In this document: piece after piece, positions 26,392 through 33,685 of the stretch
Numbering within the stretch: position 1 is the first letter of the stretch
How the letters are laid out: the number at the start of each line of letters is the position of its first letter
Assembly (NCBI GenBank): GCA_038900335.1
Contig: JBBMRB010000009.1
Coordinates: 62,001-126,000, forward strand
DNA: 64,000 bases
From: Rs1 sp038900335
Lineage (GTDB): Bacteria > Pseudomonadota > Gammaproteobacteria > Pseudomonadales > Balneatricaceae
Direction of reading: 5' to 3'
The notes under the pieces: model-generated
The model's database searches: none
Seen by the model: only the letters and a program-made list of their open reading frames with translations
Told to the model about the DNA's origin: nothing
Program-made: the position numbers and the translations under genes

Positions 26392-27216
26392 ATGAAATTT
26401 GCATTACACGGCATGTGCTCACTGCATAATAATATTGTAAGTGATATACGTTTAGCCAAAGAGACGGGCTACCGAGGGCTAGAAATTCATACAGAAAAAC
26501 TGTGGCGATATATTAATGCTGGCTTTGGCAGTGACGATTTTAAAAAGCATCTTGAGCAAGCCAATATTCTACCTTCGGCCATCGATATCGTTGGTCATGT
26601 AGAGGCGACGGATAAATCGACACAACAAAAAGTCTTTAAATCTGTAGAGGTTTTATGCTCATTTGCCAAAGACATTGGCTGTCCAACTATTCAACTTAAT
26701 GCATTTGAAGCATTGAACGGACTTTCTACAGAAGATAATATTAATATCACCGCAAAAAATATCCAACATATTGCCGATATAGGTAAAGAATATGGTATCC
26801 GTTTTCAATACGAAGGCGCAGCTTGGACACCTATCGCCACACTGGATGATTATTACCGATTACATGATGCGGTAGGGCGTGATAACTTCGCTTTTGTACT
26901 AGATACTTGGCATTTTTGGGCGTGTCGTGGTGCGACGCCAGAAGACATGGCTAAAATAGATAAAGAATTGATCTATAACGTCCATTTATCTGATGGCAAA
27001 AGGCCTGATATCGGCCAAGAATGGGTCGATGAAAAATTACTACGAGGATACTTATTAGGCGAAGGCGCAATACCTTTACAAGAATGGACTGATGCCATTA
27101 AAAGTACTGGCTATGATGGCTTCTATTCAGGTGAGTTTCTTAATGATCAACTGTGGGAAGGGGACCACTACGACATAGCGGCTGCCATGCTAAAAGGCAT
27201 GAAGTCATTGTTTTAG
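26392..27216 (+). CDS. IolI-like sugar phosphate isomerase/epimerase
   Basis: 274-aa xylose-isomerase-like TIM barrel. The metal-binding pattern is visible: QYEGAAW (Glu), FVLDTWHFWACRG (Asp, His), VHLSDGKRP and YSGEFLND (Glu). Overall layout resembles IolI, the 2-keto-myo-inositol isomerase that brings other inositols into the pathway. Last gene of module A. AGGG precedes the ATG. A hairpin follows. The exact reaction is inferred from family and position. Confidence 0.8.
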   Translation: MKFALHGMCSLHNNIVSDIRLAKETGYRGLEIHTEKLWRYINAGFGSDDFKKHLEQANILPSAIDIVGHVEATDKSTQQKVFKSVEVLCSFAKDIGCPTIQLNAFEALNGLSTEDNINITAKNIQHIADIGKEYGIRFQYEGAAWTPIATLDDYYRLHDAVGRDNFAFVLDTWHFWACRGATPEDMAKIDKELIYNVHLSDGKRPDIGQEWVDEKLLRGYLLGEGAIPLQEWTDAIKSTGYDGFYSGEFLNDQLWEGDHYDIAAAMLKGMKSLF

Positions 27217-27231
27217 AAAAATAAATATGTG

Positions 27232-27261
27232 ACAGTATTAATAATCAAATATTAATACTGT
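27232..27261 (+). terminator. Hairpin ending inositol module A
   Basis: ACAGTATTAATA pairs perfectly with TATTAATACTGT (12 bp) around a 6-nt loop, 16 nt past the iolI-like stop. No T-run follows. Confidence 0.65.
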
Positions 27262-27441
27262 TCAATTACCAAATTTAATACTGCGTAATATAGTTTCACA
27301 TTGAGTGAGTGTTTGAAAATAAACGAAGCGGATCTTATACAATAAGAACATAACGCCTTTGGTCAGCCCCTAGTTTTCTATTCTCATAATAATTTTCAAA
27401 CAAAAGTATCACTAAAGTAGTACTTGCTGGCCAGCTGGGAA

Positions 27442-27937
27442 TTACAACAAACCAGAGTGGGTAAACTCAAACATACAACCAGTATGATTGTCACCGTAAT
27501 GCGCCCACATTAAATCATTATTATCATCTTCGGACAGACAAATAATTCTTAAGTCTCCATTATTGTATTCCTCAGTATGTTCCCTCAACACTTCTTCGGT
27601 ATCTATTATTGGTAAGTCAATCGAAGTCAATTTAATAATAAGGCTTTGCTTTGTATCTCCTTGTTTTATTAGACATTTAACTAACTAAATAAACAAGAAG
27701 ATTAGAATTGTGAGAAAGAGGCTCAACCAAAGAAAGATCTTCAAAAGCAATATCAATTATATTATTTAAATATTCGTGTTTCCCTTCATTTATTGTTGGA
27801 GAGAATAATGGCATTCTTTGTAATTCGCTAAGATCATTAAATGTACTTGGGCATGACCAGCGCAAGCGTTGAGATTCAAGTACTAACTCAGCAGTTTCTG
27901 AACTCATATATTTGTATAAAAATTGAAGCGCTTCCAT
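27442..27937 (-). pseudogene. Broken DUF2971-family gene (frameshifted, 3' truncated) in an integron cassette
   Basis: Two adjacent minus-strand frames together match the DUF2971 pattern. The first (27677-27937) gives the N-terminus with LYKYMSSETAELVLESQRLRWSCPSTFNDLSEL. The second (27442-27630, readable upstream to about 27670) gives the later motif IICLSEDDNNDLMWAHYGDNHTGCMFEF. A frameshift near 27670 separates them, and the protein stops just after the CMFEF motif, where family members usually continue for many residues. The start lies 23 bp after the GTTAGCC core site of an attC, as expected of a cassette gene. The gene cannot make a normal product. Confidence 0.75.
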
Positions 27938-27959
27938 AAACTCTTCAAGTTTCGATAAT

Positions 27960-28062
27960 GGCTAACGCCGTTTTAAGCGGCAAATTGCAGTTAGCTAAAA
28001 TAAGTGAGGCACGAACCAAAAGCCAACTGTTATTTGTCCTATTGAGTGACTTGTTATAAGCC
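27960..28062 (-). repeat. Integron attC recombination site
   Basis: Read on the minus strand, the site starts with GGCTTATAAC one base into the lipoprotein stop codon and ends with GCGTTAGCC before the DUF2971 start. Inside, an imperfect 18-bp inverted repeat (27979-27996 with 28021-28038; core CAAATTGCAGTTAGCT against AGCCAACTGTTATTTG) surrounds a 24-nt loop. The end GCCGCTTAAAACGGCGTTA is VCR-like. Length 103 bp fits attC sites of chromosomal integrons. Confidence 0.85.
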
Positions 28063-28441
28063 TATTTCCACTTTACAACAGCATTTGCTTGGCATGATGT
28101 GATACCAGAAAAACCATTACGTCCCATAGAAAATCGTATACGTTGCTCATTCACAGGTTGAATTTCTTTACCTGTTTTATCTGAATACTCCCAAGCAATA
28201 GCAGTTAGCTGACTTTTACAAGCTGTAGCCACTGCATCGCTTTCTGGAATAAATTGGTATCTAGAATAATAAACTGCAATTACAAAGCCATCGTCTCGTT
28301 TTTCTACACCATACTCAGTATCTTTATCGTATGTAGATAAAGATATATTTGTGTGACTTACCGGTGTTGCACACCCTAACAATAAGAGGCTTAAAGTCAT
28401 TAAAATAGCAAATTTCATCGGAACCCCTTTGAGGCTTATAA
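27966..28441 (-). mobile_element. Integron gene cassette carrying a lipoprotein gene
   Basis: The upstream boundary on the minus strand is G^TTATAAGCC (28442-28433). The cassette's own attC begins with GGCTTATAAC (28062-28053), the exact complement, as required when a cassette circularises. The downstream boundary is G^TTAGCC (27966). Together these define a 476-bp cassette with 14 bp between the core site and the gene start and one gene filling the rest. No integrase gene is in the window, so this is a cassette remnant or a CALIN-type array. Confidence 0.8.
28062..28418 (-). CDS. Small cassette-borne lipoprotein of unknown function
   Basis: 118-aa protein with a lipoprotein signal peptide (lipobox LLGC, Cys 16), so it should be anchored in the cell envelope. 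The mature part has no domain that I recognise; it contains two later cysteines (ATACKSQL and ITSCQAN) that could pair. AGGGG lies 6 nt before the ATG. It fills an integron cassette and runs directly into the attC site, so it was acquired by cassette capture. Confidence 0.85.
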   Translation of the reverse strand: MKFAILMTLSLLLLGCATPVSHTNISLSTYDKDTEYGVEKRDDGFVIAVYYSRYQFIPESDAVATACKSQLTAIAWEYSDKTGKEIQPVNEQRIRFSMGRNGFSGITSCQANAVVKWK

Positions 28442-28670
28442 CAGCGTATTAGGTGGCCTATTGGCGTGTTTAAATACAGCCACTAGTCACCTATCACTTT
28501 TTCTACATTAATATAATTGTACTTTTATCCTTATCTTTTAAGTTATTACGAGCATTATTTAAAAATGCTAGTGTGGTAAACGACCTGTTGCTTGCTAATA
28601 GTAAGGGCTTTACAAAAACATAGTTGCTAACTGTAAAAACAGTGTAAGACATGGAGTTTTATATAAGGAA
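28419..28670. other. Region upstream of the lipoprotein cassette
   Basis: It contains the right end of a second attC (28433-28460, minus-strand reading GCCACCTAATACGCTGTTATAAGCC, described here in parts) without a recognisable left half. Otherwise AT-rich with no gene seen. Confidence 0.5.
28433..28460 (-). repeat. Partial attC right end
   Basis: Minus-strand GGCCACCTAATACGC leads into TGTTATAAGCC. This parallels the GCC..TTAA..GGCGTTA end of the intact attC and would be the last part of the site belonging to a lost or degraded upstream cassette. Confidence 0.55.
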
Positions 28671-28873
28671 ATGAGCTTTTTTAATCTTTATGAATATGCA
28701 AAGAGAATAATTTTAACACGACTGATGCCAGCTAAGCCACAGCATTCTTTTGATCGCAGTTATCCCATTACACCTAATGGACCAAGGCTTATATTAACGA
28801 TATAGTCAATAAATCACCTGTTATCAAAGTCGAGCCTATCAATGCTGACACATTCTTCGCTAAGAAAACTTGA
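28671..28873 (+). pseudogene. Possible frameshifted small gene of unknown function
   Basis: A 44-residue frame (starting MSFFNLYEYAKRIILTRLMP) with AAGGAA just before its ATG ends at a TAG at 28803. A shift near 28798 would continue it as NDIVNKSPVIKVEPINADTF to a stop at 28871. Both halves read like real protein. I do not recognise the family. It may be a gene remnant in the cassette region, or chance. Confidence 0.3.
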
Positions 28874-28898
28874 GTGCTGATTGTGAGTACATAGACTT

Positions 28899-29147
28899 TT
28901 ACATAAAACGGTTTAGGCTGCCGATAAATAAAAATATACCGGCAATCATTAATAATTTTTTGGTAAGCTCTGGCAGTATCGATACCTCACCATGATCCTT
29001 TGCATAAATATCACCAGTTAAACCAATAATAATAGCGACAGGGGAGATAAACAAAAATGTGGCTAGAAAAAACCATCGCCATCTATACCACGCAATTTCA
29101 CTCTCAACAATATCTAGTGTCTTTTCGTCTTTCAGCTCTTGGTCCAT
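28899..29147 (-). CDS. Small membrane protein, unknown function
   Basis: 82-aa protein with two hydrophobic segments (about residues 23-44 and 61-81) and charged ends, so probably an inner-membrane protein. AGAG lies 7 nt before ATG 29147. No family is recognised. It sits between the cassette remnant and the ABC importer genes with no attC site of its own visible. Confidence 0.6.
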   Translation of the reverse strand: MDQELKDEKTLDIVESEIAWYRWRWFFLATFLFISPVAIIIGLTGDIYAKDHGEVSILPELTKKLLMIAGIFLFIGSLNRFM

Positions 29148-29375
29148 GATTTATCTCTAGTAAATGTGGTTGTTTTTTAAAAGTGTGGCATATATGACAG
29201 CGTTCTAATGGTTTTTAAGCTTATGGTGTGCGTTAAATAATGTGAACAAGTAAGAACTTAGTGTAGCTAACAAGTGGATAATATGCTGTCTCTACTTTTT
29301 ATTAATATGTAACAGAATACTTAGATTTAAGTGCCCTTAGGTTTAGTATCCTTAAGTTTATGTATCTGGCTAAGG

Positions 29376-29408
29376 CGCCTTATATGTTTTTGATCAGTAT
29401 ATAAGGCG
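29376..29408 (-). terminator. Hairpin after ABC importer operon
   Basis: CGCCTTATAT pairs perfectly with ATATAAGGCG around a 13-nt loop, 6 nt past the permease stop. There is no T-run on the minus strand. Confidence 0.6.
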
Positions 29409-29414
29409 TATTGG

Positions 29415-30389
29415 TTAAGCTTTTTTACGCTTTTGGGCATCTAATAGTACAGCGCCGATAATAATCATTCCCTTGATGATTTGCTGCCAATATGGATCAA
29501 CACCTAACATGTTAAGGCCTTTATTCATAACGCCGATAATCAAAGCGCCAACGATGCACATAGGGACAGAGCCAACTCCGCCAGCAAGTGATACACCGCC
29601 AATAACAGCTGCAGCAATGGCATCAAGCTCCCACATGTTGCCAAACGTAGGGTTACCTGCATAAGCTCTAGAAGTAAGCATGGCACCGGCTAAACCTGCT
29701 AATACACCGCATAGAACGTAGACTTTTACTAAAGTAATTTCAACGTTAACACCACAGATTTTTGCTGTATTGATATTGCCACCTATTGCATAAACATGAC
29801 GGCCAAATGTTCTTCTGCTCATCATGGTATGGCATACAATGGCAACTACGATATAGATAATAACTAAACCCGGTACGCCAAATACAGATGAGCCGGCTAT
29901 AGAGGTAAATGCGTCAGAGCTTGCATCAACAGGGCGGCCATCGCTGAATAATTGAGCAAAGCCACGAGCCGCCGTCATCATCCCCAGTGTTGCTATAAAC
30001 GGCGGAATGCGGCCATAAGCTGTTATCGTACCGTTGATTAGGCCACAGAAACCGCCTACTAGCATAGCGCCGCCAAAAGCGACTAAGGCCATGCCGTAGC
30101 CTTCAGTGCCCGTGACAATTGTTGCGGCAAAGACGGAGGCGAGAGCCACAATGGAGCCTGTCGATAGGTCAATACCTGCTGTCACGATCGCAAAAGTAAC
30201 GCCTATTGCGATAATACCAAACATGGAAACCTGCTCTAGAATACTGAGAATATTCCTAAAAGAAGCAAAGCCATCAATCTTAAGTGATAAAGCGCCGAAC
30301 AGTAAGATGAGTATCAACACCATTCCATATTTATTAAAAAAAACCGAGAAACCAGTTTTTCGAACAGCATTCATTGTATTCGCTATCAT
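29415..30389 (-). CDS. Sugar/inositol ABC transporter permease (RbsC type)
   Basis: 324-aa inner-membrane permease of the ribose/xylose/inositol importer family, with about 9-10 membrane spans. Family stretches are visible: GVTFAIVTAGIDLSTGSIVAL near the N-terminus, NGTITAYGRIPPFIATLGMM, and ELDAIAAAVIGGVSLAGGVGS near the C-terminus. AGGA precedes the ATG. It is the third gene of a binding protein-ATPase-permease operon. Inositol as substrate is inferred from the surrounding iol genes, as in the IbpA-IatA-IatP system. Confidence 0.94.
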   Translation of the reverse strand: MIANTMNAVRKTGFSVFFNKYGMVLILILLFGALSLKIDGFASFRNILSILEQVSMFGIIAIGVTFAIVTAGIDLSTGSIVALASVFAATIVTGTEGYGMALVAFGGAMLVGGFCGLINGTITAYGRIPPFIATLGMMTAARGFAQLFSDGRPVDASSDAFTSIAGSSVFGVPGLVIIYIVVAIVCHTMMSRRTFGRHVYAIGGNINTAKICGVNVEITLVKVYVLCGVLAGLAGAMLTSRAYAGNPTFGNMWELDAIAAAVIGGVSLAGGVGSVPMCIVGALIIGVMNKGLNMLGVDPYWQQIIKGMIIIGAVLLDAQKRKKA

Positions 30390-30477
30390 TATTATTTTTC
30401 CTTAACTTATAAGTTCGAATTATTATTGTTGGAGTTTTATTATCAGGAGATCTAGTATCTTCAATGCTTTATTAGTG

Positions 30478-31983
30478 TTATTTATCACCATGATCACCTG
30501 CTGCCATTTCAAGAATAATTTCTTGGGTAGCGTCGACACGGTCGATAATACCGGTCTCTTTTCCTTCGGCCATCACCATAATGCGATCACTGAGTGCTAA
30601 GAGCTCTAACATTTCAGATGAAATAATAATAATGGCTTTTCCTGCTTTCGCTAATTCTATAATGAGTTTATAAATTTCAGCTTTAGCGCCAACATCGATG
30701 CCTTTTGTCGGCTCATCAAGAATTAAAATGTCGGGCTCTAATAGTAACCACCGTGCGATAAGCACTTTCTGTTGGTTGCCACCCGATAAGTTTTCGATAA
30801 TCGTATCTACAGATGGCGTTTTAATTCTTAGCTGTTTTTTCTTTTGATTAGCAACAGCTGTTGCTAACTTGTCAGAAACAAGTCCGCTTTCTAAGTAAGG
30901 TAATAAATCAGGCATAATCATATTATCCGTCACACTCATATTGAGCATTAAGCCTGTTTTTTTTCTGTCCTCAGTAACAAATCCAATACGGTGCTTAATG
31001 GCATCCATTGGTTGTTTTATCTCTGTTTTTTCTCCGTGGATGATTATCTCGCCTGATTCAGCTGGGTGATAACCAAAAATAGCTTCAACAATTTCACTGC
31101 GCCCTGAGCCTACTAACCCGGCAATGCCAAAAACTTCTCCCTTTTTCACATCAAAGTTAATATTTTCAAATTTTCCAGGTAAGCTTAGATTTTTAATTTC
31201 GAGTAATGTATTACCAATATCAACAGTGTCGCGGGTGAACATTTCATTCATTTCACGACCAACCATCATGTTGATCATTTCTTCTTTGGTTATATCAGCG
31301 GTCTTCCTTGTACCTATATATTTTCCGTCGCGGATCACTGAAACTTCATCACATAACTCAAATACTTCACCTAATTTATGAGAAATATAGATAATGGCAA
31401 TGCCACGTTCTTGAACAGTTTTAACAATTTTATACAGACGATGCACTTCTGATTCGGTTAACGCAGTCGTTGGCTCATCCATAATGATGATTTTTGCATC
31501 GTATGAAACGGCGGTCGCTATAGCTAATAGTTGCGCTTGAGCAACAGAGACGTCACTCATTAATACATCGACGTCCATTGGAATCCCAAGGTCTTCCAAA
31601 ACCTTAGTCGTCTGAGCAGCCATTTTTTTCTGATCCATTAAAAAGCCTTTATTAATCTCTCTGCCAAGATAAAAATTATCTGTGATAGATAAATTAGCTG
31701 AGGGGCTAATTTCTTGAGGAACCATTGCTAGGCCTGAGTGAATAGCATCTATAGGGGAGCCAGGTTGGAATGTTTTGCCATCTAAAAGAACGACTCCCCC
31801 CTCATCAGGTGTGTAAATTCCGTAAAGAATTTTCATTAGTGTCGATTTGCCCGCACCGTTTTCTCCCATAAGAGCATGTATACTGCCCTTGCGAACACGC
31901 AGATTAACATTGTCTAAAGCCTTAACCCCTGGAAAGGTTTTGCTGACGTCTTTCATTTCTAGAATATAATTTGAGTTACTCAC
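30478..31983 (-). CDS. Sugar/inositol ABC transporter ATP-binding protein (RbsA type, two ATPase domains)
   Basis: 501-aa cytoplasmic ATPase made of two fused ABC domains. Domain 1 has Walker A GENGAGKST and Walker B IIIMDEPTTAL; domain 2 has a modified Walker A (GLVGSGRSE), the signature LSGGNQQKV and Walker B LILDEPTKGID. This degenerate second site is normal for RbsA/MglA proteins. The start is GTG 31983 with AGAAG upstream. It energises uptake through the neighbouring permease. Confidence 0.95.
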   Translation of the reverse strand: MSNSNYILEMKDVSKTFPGVKALDNVNLRVRKGSIHALMGENGAGKSTLMKILYGIYTPDEGGVVLLDGKTFQPGSPIDAIHSGLAMVPQEISPSANLSITDNFYLGREINKGFLMDQKKMAAQTTKVLEDLGIPMDVDVLMSDVSVAQAQLLAIATAVSYDAKIIIMDEPTTALTESEVHRLYKIVKTVQERGIAIIYISHKLGEVFELCDEVSVIRDGKYIGTRKTADITKEEMINMMVGREMNEMFTRDTVDIGNTLLEIKNLSLPGKFENINFDVKKGEVFGIAGLVGSGRSEIVEAIFGYHPAESGEIIIHGEKTEIKQPMDAIKHRIGFVTEDRKKTGLMLNMSVTDNMIMPDLLPYLESGLVSDKLATAVANQKKKQLRIKTPSVDTIIENLSGGNQQKVLIARWLLLEPDILILDEPTKGIDVGAKAEIYKLIIELAKAGKAIIIISSEMLELLALSDRIMVMAEGKETGIIDRVDATQEIILEMAAGDHGDK

Positions 31984-32126
31984 AATATTTCTTCTTTTTA
32001 TTGAGTAGTTACGTAAATTACGAGTGTGCTAATTAAAAATCACTTAAACCTAATCCACTATTTATTGAGTAAATTTACGTTTACCAGAGAATGTTAATAA
32101 GGGAGATAGAATCCCCCTTGCCTAGA

Positions 32127-33065
32127 TTAGTATTTGTCGATGTATTCTTGTTTTTGTTCTGTTTTAACTAGTTCAAAGGGAATCCAGTTCATTTTGGTGA
32201 CTTTTTCACCTTTTGCTAATTTATAGGCAATTTCAGCGCCGCTATAGCCTTGCCCTGTAGCGCTTTGAAATACCGTTGTGTCTAGGCCTTTGCCAAGATA
32301 CTCTAAGGCATCAGGTGTTGCATCTACGCCTGAGATAATAAGATCAGCATCTGTTTTGCCTGCTTTTCGTGCGGCCAATAATGCACCAATAGCCATTTCA
32401 TCATTGTTTGCTACAATGACGTTAATTTCTGGATGTGCTTGCAGTAAATCTTCAACAATTTGTAATGCTTTTGCCCTATCCCAGCGTCCTTCCTGTTCTG
32501 CAACAATTTCGATATTCGGATATTTTTCAAATACTTGCTTATTACCTGCAGTACGATTGATTTGGGCTTCGTGACCTAGCGCCCCTAGCAATAAAGCTAC
32601 TTTGGCAGGCTTGCCATCTAGAAGCCCGACAACACTTTCACCCTGTATGATGCCAGCTTGTATAGAATCAGACCCTACATAAGCATCGATTTTTGCCAAT
32701 GTTTTATCATCGGGAGCTCGGTTAACGATAACTAAAGGTATGCCTGCTCTATTAGCTTTGCTAGCGATAGGTTTTACAACTGATATATCGGTTGGCACAA
32801 CTAACAGAGCACCAACATTTGCATCTATAAAGTTATCAACGTCATTTAACATTTTGCTTGGGTCGTCATTGGCATCGGTTAATTTGATAGTGACATCTGC
32901 ATGCTTGCTATCAAAATCACGTACGCCTTCGAAAAGGTAACTCATCCATTTATCGGCAAAAGATGGCATAGGGGCACCAATAACCATGGTATCGGCTAGG
33001 GCAATGTTTGCGGTGGAAGTTAGTATAGCAGCGGTTAATAAGGTTTTTTTTATCATTTTTATCAT
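32127..33065 (-). CDS. Sugar/inositol ABC transporter substrate-binding protein
   Basis: 312-aa periplasmic binding protein of the RbsB/LacI-like type. A signal peptide covers residues 1-25 (ending NIALADT). The mature protein has MPSFADKWMSYLFEGVRDF, ALLVVPTDISVVKPIASKANRAGIPLVIVNRAP, VIVANNDEMAIGALLAARKAG and SGVDATPDALEYL, typical of class I sugar-binding proteins. AAGG lies 8 nt before ATG 33065. First gene of the importer operon, with two LacI-type operators 276-373 bp upstream that match those of module A. Ligand inferred to be an inositol. Confidence 0.92.
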   Translation of the reverse strand: MIKMIKKTLLTAAILTSTANIALADTMVIGAPMPSFADKWMSYLFEGVRDFDSKHADVTIKLTDANDDPSKMLNDVDNFIDANVGALLVVPTDISVVKPIASKANRAGIPLVIVNRAPDDKTLAKIDAYVGSDSIQAGIIQGESVVGLLDGKPAKVALLLGALGHEAQINRTAGNKQVFEKYPNIEIVAEQEGRWDRAKALQIVEDLLQAHPEINVIVANNDEMAIGALLAARKAGKTDADLIISGVDATPDALEYLGKGLDTTVFQSATGQGYSGAEIAYKLAKGEKVTKMNWIPFELVKTEQKQEYIDKY

Positions 33066-33340
33066 TTTATACCTTCTAATTACTTTGTTGTTTTTAGTTT
33101 GAATATATGCGTTGGTACACTTACTTTTAATTTAGCGTTCTATGCATCTATCAAAGTGGTTGTATTAGTAGGTAGGTACCTAGCTATCCAACTTTATGGT
33201 TTACTGATAACCCCATCTCTGTTTGTAGGGCTTTGAAAGTTGCAATTAAATATAACCCTCCTTAAGCTGAACGTAAACTTAAAATTTATTGTGTGTTATT
33301 AAGCTATATGTCGTTTTGATCATAAAGCACTCTATTAATA

Positions 33341-33354
33341 TGATAACGTTTTCA
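33341..33354. promoter_or_regulatory. LacI-type operator 1, inositol module B
   Basis: TGATAACGTTTTCA, identical to 19873-19886, with matching flanks (TCATT then GTCAAC) apart from a small indel and substitution. Confidence 0.75.
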
Positions 33355-33424
33355 TTAAGTCAACTCATAATTAACTTTTATGCGCTAATATGGTTCGTTT
33401 GTAGCTTCGTTGTGAGTGATTTGG

Positions 33425-33438
33425 TGCAAACGTTTTCA
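33425..33438. promoter_or_regulatory. LacI-type operator 2, inositol module B
   Basis: TGCAAACGTTTTCA, the exact reverse complement of 19969-19982. Distance from operator 1 is 84 bp here and 96 bp in module A. Confidence 0.75.
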
Positions 33439-33685
33439 AAAAAATATGTTATATAATTGTCTTAGTCTTGTTTGGTGTAAATCGGTTGTATGGATATATC
33501 ACTCTTATAGTTATAGTTATGGTTAAGTGTGTTATAAGTATCTGAAAAATATTGTTTTTATTTTTTTTATATAATATTTAGTGTTTGGCATGGCATTAGG
33601 GCAATTGAGCATAGCAGTACGTAATGTATTGCAAGTGAATAAAAAGGTAGGCGTAAATTCGCCTACGTTTATACACTTTTATTGG

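Larger units (their letters stand above)
33066..33685 (-). other. Promoter region of the ABC importer
   Basis: 620 bp without a gene, the longest gap in the window. It carries two LacI-type operators and is otherwise strongly AT-rich. I see no small ORF with a good ribosome site. Confidence 0.65.

Noticed and set aside
28899..29147. Counting the small membrane protein gene as another integron cassette
   Set aside because: No attC core pair was found at either end of the gene.
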